Assembly (NCBI GenBank): GCA_934525405.1
Contig: CAKSZF010000052.1
Location: 1 to 9,756 of the forward strand
Length of the DNA stretch: 9,756 nt
DNA from: an uncultured Faecalibacterium sp.
GTDB lineage: Bacteria; Bacillota; Clostridia; Oscillospirales; Ruminococcaceae
Reading direction: 5' to 3'
The notes beneath the pieces were generated by a model. It was not told the origin of the DNA, did no database searches, and saw only the letters and a list, made by a program, of their open reading frames with translations. Every line of letters begins with the position of its first letter. Within the stretch, counting starts at the first letter, position 1. The position numbers and the translations under genes are program-made. Below, one piece after another: positions 1-7,000 of this stretch.

Positions 1-731
1 TCCATCTTGTTGATGCGCACCGTGCCGCCGTTGCCGCGCATTTCGTCCATCATGTTCAGCGCCAGCACCATGGGGATGTCCAGTTCCATCAGCTGCATGG
101 TCAGATAAAGGTTGCGCTCGATGTTGGTGGCGTCCACGATATTGATGATGCCGGTGGGCTTTTCGCCGATGATGAACTGCCGGGTGACGATCTCCTCGCT
201 GGAATAAGGGGACATGGAGTAGATGCCCGGCAGGTCGGTGACCTCAGTCTCCGGGTGCCCCTTGATAGCGCCACTCTTGCGGTCCACCGTCACACCCGGA
301 AAGTTGCCCACGTGCTGGTTGGAGCCGGTGAGCTGGTTGAACAGGGTGGTCTTGCCGCAGTTCTGGTTGCCCGCCAGCGCAAAGGTCAGGGTCTTATCCT
401 CCGGCAGGGGATGTTCCCCCTCCTTGGTGTGGTACTTGCCGCCCTCGCCAAGACCCGGGTGCTCCACCATTTTCCCGTCCACCGGGGCGTGCACCGCCGG
501 GGTCTTTTCGGTGGGGGTCACGGTGATCTGTGCCGCGTCGTCCAGACGCAGGGTCAGCTCATAGCCGTGAATGCGCAGCTCCATGGGGTCGCCCATGGGT
601 GCCAGCTTTACCAGCGTGACCTCTGCCCCGGGGATCAGACCCATATCCAGAAAATGCTGCCGCAGTGCGCCCGCACCGCCCACAGCATCCACTATGGCGC
701 TTTTGCCGATCTGTAACTCTTTTAACGTCAT
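1..731 (-). CDS. feoB: FeoA-FeoB fusion, ferrous iron transporter (5' part, runs off left edge)
   Basis: GTP-driven Fe(II) importer of the cytoplasmic membrane; 243 codons are present and the 3' end lies outside the window. Residues 1 to about 75 form a FeoA (SH3-like) domain, seen in FLDMGLIPGAEV and APMGDP. After a linker of about 40 residues comes the FeoB G domain: G1 GNQNCGKTT (121-129), the G2 region NFPGVTVD (143-150), G3 DLPG (166-169) and G4 NMMD (226-229). The Gln in G1 replaces the more usual Pro. The membrane-spanning part of FeoB would follow beyond base 1. In many bacteria FeoA and FeoB are separate proteins; here they are one frame. The ATG at 731 is preceded by a purine-rich AGAAGGA ribosome site at normal spacing. 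The gene lies downstream of the galE terminator and has its own promoter. The family call is very secure; the full length cannot be seen. Confidence 0.95.
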   Translation of the reverse strand, partial: MTLKELQIGKSAIVDAVGGAGALRQHFLDMGLIPGAEVTLVKLAPMGDPMELRIHGYELTLRLDDAAQITVTPTEKTPAVHAPVDGKMVEHPGLGEGGKYHTKEGEHPLPEDKTLTFALAGNQNCGKTTLFNQLTGSNQHVGNFPGVTVDRKSGAIKGHPETEVTDLPGIYSMSPYSSEEIVTRQFIIGEKPTGIINIVDATNIERNLYLTMQLMELDIPMVLALNMMDEMRGNGGTVRINKM

Positions 732-773
732 ATCCGTTTCCTTCTTTTATATGTACTGTTCTTGTGTGTTAGT

Positions 774-808
774 CTGTGTTAACAAATGTAGTATAGGTTA
801 ACTGACAG
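774..808. promoter_or_regulatory. Inverted repeat over the feoAB -10 region, possible operator
   Basis: Two copies of the palindromic hexamer GTTAAC lie at 778-783 and 797-802. With their flanks (CTGTGTTAAC at 774-783, GTTAACTGACAG at 797-808) they form an imperfect inverted repeat with a 2-nt indel. It covers the -10 box and the likely transcription start of feoAB. The ATAGGTTAAC part loosely resembles one half of a DtxR/IdeR box, but the other half does not match, and no Fur-type box is evident. An iron-responsive repressor site is a guess from position and symmetry only. Confidence 0.35.
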
Positions 809-818
809 CGGATGTCAA
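790..818 (-). promoter_or_regulatory. Promoter of feoAB
   Basis: On the minus strand, a perfect -35 TTGACA (818-813) is separated by exactly 17 bases from -10 TATACT (795-790), a near-consensus sigma-A promoter. Transcription would start near base 783, giving a leader of about 50 nt before the feoAB ATG at 731. It sits just downstream of the galE terminator, so feoAB can be transcribed independently of galE. Confidence 0.8.
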
Positions 819-834
819 TAGAGAATATAGACAT

Positions 835-874
835 AAAAAAGCACCGCACACTCTCAGGCGAGAATATGCGGTGC
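835..874 (-). terminator. Intrinsic terminator of galE
   Basis: Read on the minus strand, GCACCGCA (874-867) pairs with TGCGGTGC (848-841). The stem extends inward through TATTCTC/GAGAGTG pairs, and the hairpin is followed directly by TTTTTT (840-835). It starts 15 bases after the galE stop codon and separates galE from the feoAB promoter. Confidence 0.9.
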
Positions 875-888
875 TCCGGTTTTATAAG

Positions 889-1914
889 TTACTTCACGGT
901 GTGGTATCCATCGGGGTTGTTCTTCTGCCAGTTCCAGCTGTCGGCGCACATCTCCTCGATGCCGTACTCAGCCACCCAGCCCAGCTCGTTCTTGGCCTTG
1001 GTGGGGTCGGCGTAGCACTCGGCGATATCGCCGGGGCGGCGGGGATCGATGACGTAGGGGATCTCCTTGCCGCAGGCTTTGGAGAAGGCGTGGATGACAT
1101 CCAGCACGCTGTAACCCTTGCCGGTGCCCAGATTGCAGATGAAGAGGCCGCAGCCGGTCTCCAGCTTGCGGATGGCACACACATGGCCCCGGGCCAGATC
1201 CACAACGTGGATGTAGTCACGCACACCGGTGCCGTCCGGGGTGGGGTAGTCGTTGCCAAAGACGTGCACCTTTTCCAGCTTGCCCACAGCCACCTTGGCA
1301 ATGTAGGGCATCAGGTTGTTGGGGATGCCGTTGGGGTCCTCACCGATCAGGCCGCTCTTGTGGGCACCGATGGGGTTGAAGTAGCGCAGCAACGCCACAT
1401 TCAGGCTGGGGTCAGCCTTGCAGACGTCCTGCAGGATGCGCTCGGTGAAAGCCTTGGTGGTGCCATAGGGGTTGGTGGTAGCGCCCACGGGGAAGTCCTC
1501 GGTAATGGGCACACTGGCGGGGTCGCCGTAAACGGTAGCGGAGGAGCTGAACACGAAGTTGTGGCAGTCATGATGGCGCATCACGTCCAGAATGACCAGC
1601 GTGCAGTTGAGGTTATTATAGTAGTACTCGATGGGCTTGGACACGCTCTCGCCCACAGCCTTGTAGGCTGCAAACTGGATGACGGCGGTAATGTCCGGGC
1701 ACTCGGAGAAGATCTTCTCCACATCCTCGCGGCGGGTCATGTCTGCCTTGTAGAAGCGGAAATCCTTGCCGGTGATCTGCTTGACCCGGTCCAGAACCAC
1801 AGGAGAAGCGTTATAATAGTTATCTGCCACTACGATATCGTAGCCAGCGTTCAACAGTTCGATGCAGGTGTGGCTGCCGATGTAGCCGGCACCGCCGGAA
1901 ACTAAAATTGCCAT
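889..1914 (-). CDS. galE: UDP-glucose 4-epimerase (GalE)
   Basis: A 341-residue cytoplasmic short-chain dehydrogenase-type epimerase that interconverts UDP-galactose and UDP-glucose with bound NAD, in the Leloir pathway and in supply of UDP-galactose for glycans. The Rossmann motif GGAGYIGSH is at residues 7-15. The catalytic set is Ser in SSSATVYG (123-130) plus Tyr150 and Lys154 in NPYGTTK. The C-terminal substrate region includes RRPGDIAECYADP (292-304). Length and motif order match E. coli GalE (Tyr149, Lys153) almost residue for residue. The position corresponding to E. coli Tyr299 is Cys300, as in human GALE, which suggests room for N-acetylated UDP-sugars. The ATG at 1914 is preceded by GAGAGG about 10 bases upstream. 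galM lies upstream on the same strand, but 513 bases and a terminator separate them, so they are not one tight operon. No clear promoter box was found. Confidence 0.97.
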   Translation of the reverse strand: MAILVSGGAGYIGSHTCIELLNAGYDIVVADNYYNASPVVLDRVKQITGKDFRFYKADMTRREDVEKIFSECPDITAVIQFAAYKAVGESVSKPIEYYYNNLNCTLVILDVMRHHDCHNFVFSSSATVYGDPASVPITEDFPVGATTNPYGTTKAFTERILQDVCKADPSLNVALLRYFNPIGAHKSGLIGEDPNGIPNNLMPYIAKVAVGKLEKVHVFGNDYPTPDGTGVRDYIHVVDLARGHVCAIRKLETGCGLFICNLGTGKGYSVLDVIHAFSKACGKEIPYVIDPRRPGDIAECYADPTKAKNELGWVAEYGIEEMCADSWNWQKNNPDGYHTVK

Positions 1915-2144
1915 AGCCGAGTACCTCTCTCACATAGTATTATCACTTTTATCTCTTTGCGCCGGGCGTTGTCCGGTCTGCTTAAAGCATACCGCTTTTT
2001 GCCGCCGACTGCAAGGGGCGCTTTCTTTATTCAGATATATTTTTGTTGCAGCTTTTCCCTGCGCACTTTTGATTAACAGAGATTTTTTGCACTTTTCACA
2101 TGGAGAGAATGCGCCGTTTGTGCAAAACAGAAAATTAGAGCGGG
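1915..2144. other. galE upstream region, no gene seen
   Basis: An A/T-rich stretch between the galE start and the first intergenic repeat. On the minus strand it should hold the galE promoter. GATAAT close to the ATG (about 1937-1942) and TTGCAG/TATGCT (about 1986-2014) are the only candidates, and both are weak. AAAAGTGC occurs twice in direct orientation on the minus strand (2096-2089 and 2070-2063), which could be a regulator half-site. No ORF here has family character. Confidence 0.4.
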
Positions 2145-2357
2145 AACTCCCTCAGTCAAAGCCTGACGGCTTTGACAGCTCCCTCGAGGAGGGAGCCTCT
2201 GGCGAAACCAGCAGGTTTGCGATCAAGCCGGAAACTGTACCGTCATGCCAAAGGCCCCATCCCAGAGGAATACTTCCCCCGCTCCGGGGGAAGATGTCAC
2301 CGTAGGTGACAAAAAGGGGAAGCTGTCTGCGACCATCGGGAGCAGACTGAGAGGGTT
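2145..2357. repeat. Mosaic palindromic intergenic repeat, copy 1
   Basis: A 213-bp element with imperfect terminal inverted repeats: CCCTCAGTC near 2149-2157 against GACTGAGAGGG at 2345-2355, and GACAGCT near 2174-2180 against AGCTGTC near 2320-2327. Internal perfect hairpins are GTCAAAGCC/GGCTTTGAC (2155-2163/2168-2176), GCTCCCTC/GAGGGAGC (2178-2185/2189-2196), CTTCCCCC/GGGGGAAG (2273-2280/2286-2293) and TGTCACC/GGTGACA (2295-2301/2305-2311). It shares the motif GCCGGAAACT (2227-2236) with the other copies, and the CTTCCCCC hairpin plus a GACA-type hairpin with the 8334-8530 copy, in opposite orientation. It has no coding character. It looks like a non-autonomous MITE-like or structured repeat rather than an IS. 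Confidence 0.75.
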
Positions 2358-2383
2358 GGACTGGGGGAGTTCTCCCACCACAC

Positions 2384-2413
2384 AAAAAACGCCTGCCGAA
2401 GCAGACGTTTTTT
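2384..2413 (-). terminator. Intrinsic terminator of galM
   Basis: A compact hairpin, ACGCCTGC-CGAA-GCAGACGT with one C/A mismatch, is flanked by AAAAAA (2384-2389) and TTTTTT. It could act in both directions. It lies 15 bases past the galM stop on the minus strand, so termination of galM is its most likely job. Confidence 0.85.
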
Positions 2414-2427
2414 GCGATGTATCGTTT

Positions 2428-3501
2428 TTAAAGCTTCCCGCACTGTTTGCCGGTGAAGAACCGCAGGGTGGTGGTGGCGCGGAACACCTTGCCTGCCCGC
2501 AGCACCGTGGAGGGGAACTCCGGGTGGGAGGGACTGCACGGATAGTGCTGGGTCTCCAAGGCAAAGCCGCCGTACTTCCGCAGAGGTTCGCCGCCCTTGC
2601 CCGGGGCGGGGCAGTCCTGCAAAAAGTTGCCGGTGTACAGCTGGATGCCCGGCTGGGTGGTGTACAGCTTCATGCTGATGCCGGTCTTATCGCTGGTAGC
2701 CCATGCGCAGATGCTCTGGCTGGAGCCGCGTGCGCGGTCGATGACATAGCAGTGGTCGTAGCCGCCGCCCACCATGGTGGTCTGGGAGAAGCCGGTGTCG
2801 ATCTCCTTGCCGATGGTCTTACCGGCGGTAAAGTCCATGGGGGTGTTCGCCACGGGCAGGATGTTGCCGGTGGGGCAGGTGGTATTGTTGCCCTCCAGAT
2901 AGCGGGAGGCGTAGATGCGCAGCTTCTGGTTCAGCACATCGCCGCCGCCGTCCAGATTGAAGTAGCTGTGGTTGGTCAGGTTTACAAGGGTGTCGGCGTC
3001 CGAGGACACACGGTAGTCCATGCGGAAAGTGTTGTCGTCGGTAAGGGTGTAGCGCACCGCGATCTTCAGCGTGCCGGGGAAACCATCCTCGCCGTCAGGG
3101 CTTACGGCCTCCATCAGCAGGGTATCGCCGAAGTACTTCACCTCATAGATTTTCCGGGAAAAGCAGCCGTGCAGGTGGTTTTCGCCGTTGTTTTTTTCCA
3201 GCTGGTAGGTCTTGCCGCCCAAGGTAAAGACGGCATTCTCGATACGGTTTGCGTAGCGTCCCACAAAGGCACCGCAGCAGGTGCTGCCGGACGAGGTGAA
3301 GTCGTTCTCGTAATCTGCCATGGTGTCGTGACCCAGCACCACATCCACCGGGCCGTTCTTGGCCGGGACGATGATATTTTTGATCACGCAGCCGTAATCC
3401 AGCACACTGACGGACATACCGCCGGGGTTCGAGAGGATATACTCGGTAACATTAGCGCCCTCTTTGGTCACACCGAAGGGCTTGGAACGGATCTGTGCCA
3501 T
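2428..3501 (-). CDS. galM: Aldose 1-epimerase (galactose mutarotase, GalM)
   Basis: A 357-residue enzyme that interconverts the alpha and beta anomers of galactose and other aldoses, feeding the Leloir pathway; no signal peptide is visible. Family motifs are GRYANRI (81-87), ENHLHG (107-112, with the active-site His111), LTNHSYFNL (175-183, His178), YDHCYVID (248-255, Asp249) and LETQHYP (315-321, with Glu316 as the likely catalytic base), followed by HPEFPS. The order and spacing fit the galactose mutarotase fold and the usual length of about 340-360 residues. The frame is open back to an ATG at 3564, but the start at 3501 is preferred: a perfect AGGAGG lies 9 bases upstream, and the extra 21 codons fall in a hairpin. 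The gene has its own promoter and terminator. galE is the next gene downstream; no galK or galT is seen. Confidence 0.95.
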   Translation of the reverse strand: MAQIRSKPFGVTKEGANVTEYILSNPGGMSVSVLDYGCVIKNIIVPAKNGPVDVVLGHDTMADYENDFTSSGSTCCGAFVGRYANRIENAVFTLGGKTYQLEKNNGENHLHGCFSRKIYEVKYFGDTLLMEAVSPDGEDGFPGTLKIAVRYTLTDDNTFRMDYRVSSDADTLVNLTNHSYFNLDGGGDVLNQKLRIYASRYLEGNNTTCPTGNILPVANTPMDFTAGKTIGKEIDTGFSQTTMVGGGYDHCYVIDRARGSSQSICAWATSDKTGISMKLYTTQPGIQLYTGNFLQDCPAPGKGGEPLRKYGGFALETQHYPCSPSHPEFPSTVLRAGKVFRATTTLRFFTGKQCGKL

Positions 3502-3510
3502 TGGGCCTCG

Positions 3511-3516
3511 CCTCCT
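3511..3516 (-). promoter_or_regulatory. Ribosome binding site of galM (decides the start)
   Basis: On the minus strand, AGGAGG lies 9 bases before the ATG at 3501. This perfect Shine-Dalgarno sequence favours the 357-residue product over the in-frame upstream ATG at 3564. Confidence 0.85.
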
Positions 3517-3532
3517 AAAGCTTTTTTCGGAA

Positions 3533-3564
3533 ATGCAAAAGGGGCAGACTGCCCCCTTTTGCAT
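3533..3564 (-). promoter_or_regulatory. Hairpin in the galM leader, attenuator-like
   Basis: A long inverted repeat in which ATGCAAAA (3533-3540) pairs with TTTTGCAT (3557-3564). Its inner part is a GC-rich stem, GGGGC/GCCCC, with one bulged base and a 5-nt loop. On the minus strand the GC stem is preceded by AAAA and followed by TTTTGCATTT, the layout of an intrinsic terminator. It begins about 10 nt after the predicted transcription start and ends 31 nt before the galM ATG. It may attenuate galM or stabilise the 5' end of its mRNA. No competing antiterminator was worked out. Confidence 0.6.
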
Positions 3565-3580
3565 CTTGTCTGTATTTATG

Positions 3581-3609
3581 ATTATATCACAGTTTTACAG
3601 TTTTGTGTT
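3581..3609 (-). promoter_or_regulatory. Extended -10 promoter of galM
   Basis: On the minus strand, TGATATAAT (3589-3581) is a perfect -10 TATAAT with the TGn extension. The -35 region 17 bases upstream (3609-3604, AACACA) is weak, as is usual for extended -10 promoters. Transcription would start near 3574. A partial inverted repeat TTGGAT/ATCCAA (3608-3613/3630-3635) just upstream could be an operator, but the arms are short. Confidence 0.65.
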
Positions 3610-3699
3610 GGATTCCTTTTAGAATTACCATCCAATTTTTGCAGCGATTTTTTGTTAGAATCATCGAAAGTGCCTACAATGGGGCGGTTGGGTGCGGGC

Positions 3700-4012
3700 A
3701 CCCCTTCCGTCATCGCCTGCGGCGATGCCACCTTCCCCAAGGGGACGGCTTTAGCACGATCGGAAGCTTTCTCGTTGCTCTTGATGCTTTAGCACTGAGG
3801 GCAACGGCGTGCGCCCTCTCAGTCAAAGCCTACGGCTTTGCCAGCTCTCCCAAAGGGAGAGCCAAGAGCACTGCCGGAAACTTCCCCATTATGCCTAATA
3901 CTTTAGCAACGAACGTAACGACTTGGCTCTCCCTTTGGGAGAGCTGGCGCGGGAGCGCCTGAGAGGGCTTGGCGTCCCCTTGGGGGAGCTGGCGCGCAGC
4001 GCCTGAGGGGGT
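3700..4012. repeat. Mosaic palindromic intergenic repeat, copy 2 (outer element)
   Basis: A 313-bp region bounded by ACCCCTTCCGTC (3700-3711) and CTGAGGGGGT (4003-4012). Inside each end a variable hairpin is followed by a conserved block. On the left, CATCGCC/GGCGATG (3711-3717/3721-3727) precedes CCCCAAGGGGACGG. On the right, GGCGTCCCCTTGGGGGAGC precedes the hairpin GGCGC/GCGCC (3991-3995/3999-4003). The two ends are imperfect inverted copies of each other. A second element, with its own inverted repeats, sits inside at 3813-3968, so the locus looks like one element inserted in, or assembled with, another. The open frames here carry no recognisable protein. Confidence 0.7.
3813..3968. repeat. 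Inner ~156-bp inverted-repeat element, copy A
   Basis: Bounded by GCCCTCTCAG (3813-3822) and its exact reverse complement CTGAGAGGGC (3959-3968). Next to each end is a variable hairpin: CAAAGCC/GGCTTTG (3824-3830/3834-3840) on the left, GGCGC/GCGCC (3946-3950/3955-3959) on the right. Then comes the constant hairpin GCTCTCCC/GGGAGAGC, with loop AAA (3844-3862) or TTT (3926-3944). The centre holds CCTAATACTTTAGCAACG (3894-3911). Its reverse complement matches the element at 8549-8705 along nearly its whole length, including 18 identical central bases. It codes for nothing recognisable, and a MITE-like nature is inferred. Confidence 0.8.
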
Positions 4013-4034
4013 CGGCTTAGCTGCCCACAATACC

Positions 4035-4075
4035 AAAAAGCGCCCCGCACTTCCGATGGAAATGCGGGGCGCTTT
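4035..4075 (-). terminator. Intrinsic terminator of the RND exporter gene
   Basis: A perfect 13-bp stem, AAAGCGCCCCGCA (4037-4049) with TGCGGGGCGCTTT (4063-4075), extends inward by TTCC/GGAA. On the minus strand it ends in TTTTT. It lies about 20 bases after the stop codon at 4096-4098. Confidence 0.93.
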
Positions 4076-4095
4076 GGTGATACGGGTTGTATGCC

Positions 4096-7000
4096 TTATG
4101 CCTCCGGCTGGGGCTGTGCCGCAGAGGACTGGGCGGCAATGAACTCGGCGGCATCGTCCGGGATGTCGTCCAAGTCCTCGTCGCTGCCGATATCCACGTT
4201 GAGCGGCGGCTTCTTGAACAGGATATCGTACAGGATGGGCACGATATACAGGGTCATCAGGGTGGCGTAGCTCAGGCCGCAGATGATGACGATAGCCATG
4301 CCGCTCATCAGCTGGCTTGCCATATCGTTGCTGAACACCATTTGCAGCATTGCCAGCACGGTGGTCAGGGTGGTCATCAGGATGGGACGCATACGGGTCT
4401 TGCCGGTAGCCACCAGTGCGGCGCGGCGCTCCATGCCGCCCATGCGCAGCTGGTTGGCATAGTCCACGAACACGATGCCGTTGTTGACGACCGTGCCCAT
4501 CAGCACGATGAAGCCCATCATGGAGATCATGGTCAGCTGCTGACCGGTGAGCAGCAGGCCCAGCAGACCGCCGGTAAAGGCCAGCGGCACGGTGAACAGC
4601 ACGATGAAGGGGGACAGCAGGCTCTGGAACTGTGCCACCATGACAAGGTACACAAAGGGCAGTGCCAGTGCCATCCACTGGATCATCTCGTTGGTCATAT
4701 AGTTGACGCTGTCGCTCTCGCCGCCCATGGAGAAGGAGCAGCCTTCCGGCATCTCGTCGGTGAGGGCAAAGGCGTCCAGCGCCTTTTTCACGGCACGCGC
4801 CTGCACCGTGGTGTTATAGCCCGGGGCAGTCTCGGCGGTGACGGTGACGAACTGGTTCTGGTTCTCACTGGTGATGGAGTCCGGCGCGGTGCCGGTGGTC
4901 CAGCTGGCGATATCCGACAGCTTGCAGGTGCCGGTGGCAGTGGTGCCGTCGGCGGACATGACGCTGGTCTCAAAGGTCATATCCATCATATTTTCCTTGG
5001 TCAGCAGGTCCAGATTGTTGGTGATCTTCACATCCATGGTGGTGCCGTCCACGGTAACGGGGGTCTGTGCCGTGGTGGTGGTAGTCAGCTTTGCCGCGAT
5101 CTGCTGGTACACCTGCGCAACGGTCAGGCCGTAGGCGCGCACCTTGTCGCGATCCACCTGCAGGATAATGGTGGAATCACCCGCGCCCAGACCGTTGGTG
5201 GCGTTCTGGAAGCCCTCGGTGTTGTTCACGATGTCTATGACCTTCTCGGACAGGGCGGTCAGGGTCTCGGCATCGGTGCCGTAGATCTTGATGGTCAGAC
5301 CGGTGGACAGCTGACTGGTCAGGTCATCGGTCATGCCGTACTGCTGGACGGTGGCGGTGCAGTCCGCCACCCCGGCCACAGCTTCCTCCATGGCCTTGCA
5401 GGCGGCGTCGATCTTGGAAGAAGAGAGCTCCTCGTTGAGCTTGACGTTGATCTTATACTTGCCGTAGCCGTTGGCGGCGTTCAGCAGGTCGGTGATGGTG
5501 GAGGGCAGGCCAAGGTTGGAAACATCCATGCCCGACACGGTGTTGTCGGGGGTAATGCCTACCTCCTCCACGCCGTCCACAGCCATCACAGCCTGCACCA
5601 CCTTACCGGCCACGTCGTAGGACTCGTCCTGCGAGAGGGTGTCGGTGGTGGAAAGGGTGATCAGAGCCTCGTTGCTGGTGCTGGTGGGCAGCAGCACGAT
5701 GCCCATGGAGAACACCCGCCAGCAGCAGAACACCAGCAGCAGCACGGCGGCTGCCAGCGGCACAAAGCGCTTTTCCAGCGCCTTTTCCAGACTGCGGCCA
5801 TAGGCGTCCTGAATTTTATCGAACCATGCCAGCTTTTTGGGCTGGGCGTTCTTCAGCACGGTAGCCGAGGCGGCGGGCACCACGGTCAGTGCCACGATGA
5901 GGGAAGCCATCAGGCAGTAGCCGATGCACAGGGACATGGGGCCCATCAGGCTGCGGATGAGGCTGGCAGAGAACACTGCCGGCAGGAACACGCACACCGA
6001 GGTAAGGGTAGAGGCCACAACGGACATACCCACCTGACGCGCACCCTGCACCGCAGCACGGGCGGCGGGCACGCCGCGGCCGCGCAGACGGTAGATGTTC
6101 TCGATGACAACGACAGAGTTATCCACCAGCATACCAATGCCCAGCGACAGGCCGGCCAGCGTCATAACGTTCAGATCCAGCCCGGTGAAGTACATCAGCA
6201 CCACGGCGAACAGCACCGACAGGGGGATACTGACGCCGACCACCAGCGTGGGCTTGACGTCCTTCAGGAAGATGGCCAGCACGATGATGGCCAGTACGGC
6301 ACCCACCAGCATACTGGTGAGGATGCTCTTGATGAGGATGCTGATGTAGTTGCCCTGATTGGACAGCACCACAACGTGCAGACCCTTGTACTGGGCTTCC
6401 AGCTCCTTGAAAGCGTCCAGACAGTTGGCGGAAACGTCACCTGCGCTGGAGCTGTCGTCCTTGTAAATTTTCAGCACCGAGGCCTGCTCGCCGTTCAGGC
6501 GGGTATAGCTGTCGGCGGCGTTGTCGATGACTTCCACGTCTGCCACATCGGAAAGGCGCACGTCACCGTAGCCCTCCACATGGAGCAGCAGTGCGCCGCG
6601 GATATCGTCCACGCTGTCGTATTCCTCGCCCACCTTCAGCAGCCACGACTCACCGCTTTCGTCCTTGACATAACCGGCAGGCATGGAGAAGTTCTGGGCG
6701 TAGATAAGGGTGGCAAGGGTCTTGATATCCAGCTGCTTGGTCACATCGGCGCTGGCAAGCGCCTTTTCCTTGGCGGCCTCGTACTGGAGCTTGGCCTCGT
6801 TGAGCTGCTTTTCGTACTCGTTCAGCTGCTCGCGGGCTTCGGTAAACTTCATATAGGCGACCATCTGCTGCTGGGTAAAGTTGCCCAGCGCTTTGGAGAA
6901 CTCGCTCATCATGCCGGGCACGTTGTCCATGGCCTTGATGGTATCTTCCAGCGTCTTATAGATGACGTCCAGGCTCTCCTGCAATTGCAGCTCGTCTACC

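Noticed and set aside
871..1905. A 344-codon plus-strand frame opposite galE
   Set aside because: Antisense shadow; galE has all catalytic motifs on the other strand.
2145..2357. Insertion sequence remnant
   Set aside because: Terminal inverted repeats are present, but no transposase fragment or clear target-site duplication was seen; it is better described as a non-autonomous repeat.
889..3501. galE-galM operon
   Set aside because: A terminator, a 213-bp repeat and over 500 bases separate the genes, and galM has its own promoter.
3502..3564. A longer galM starting at 3564
   Set aside because: The 21 extra codons coincide with a hairpin and lack a good ribosome site, whereas AGGAGG stands correctly before 3501.
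2245..3792. A 515-codon plus-strand frame opposite galM and the flanking repeats
   Set aside because: It runs through a repeat, a terminator and the antisense of galM, with no family motif.
3603..3962. A 119-codon plus-strand frame between galM and the RND gene
   Set aside because: It lies in repeat DNA and its residues simply follow the hairpin modules.
3813..3968. CRISPR array from repeated GCTCTCCC/GGGAGAGC units
   Set aside because: Only two units, in opposite orientation, with no regular spacers and no cas genes.
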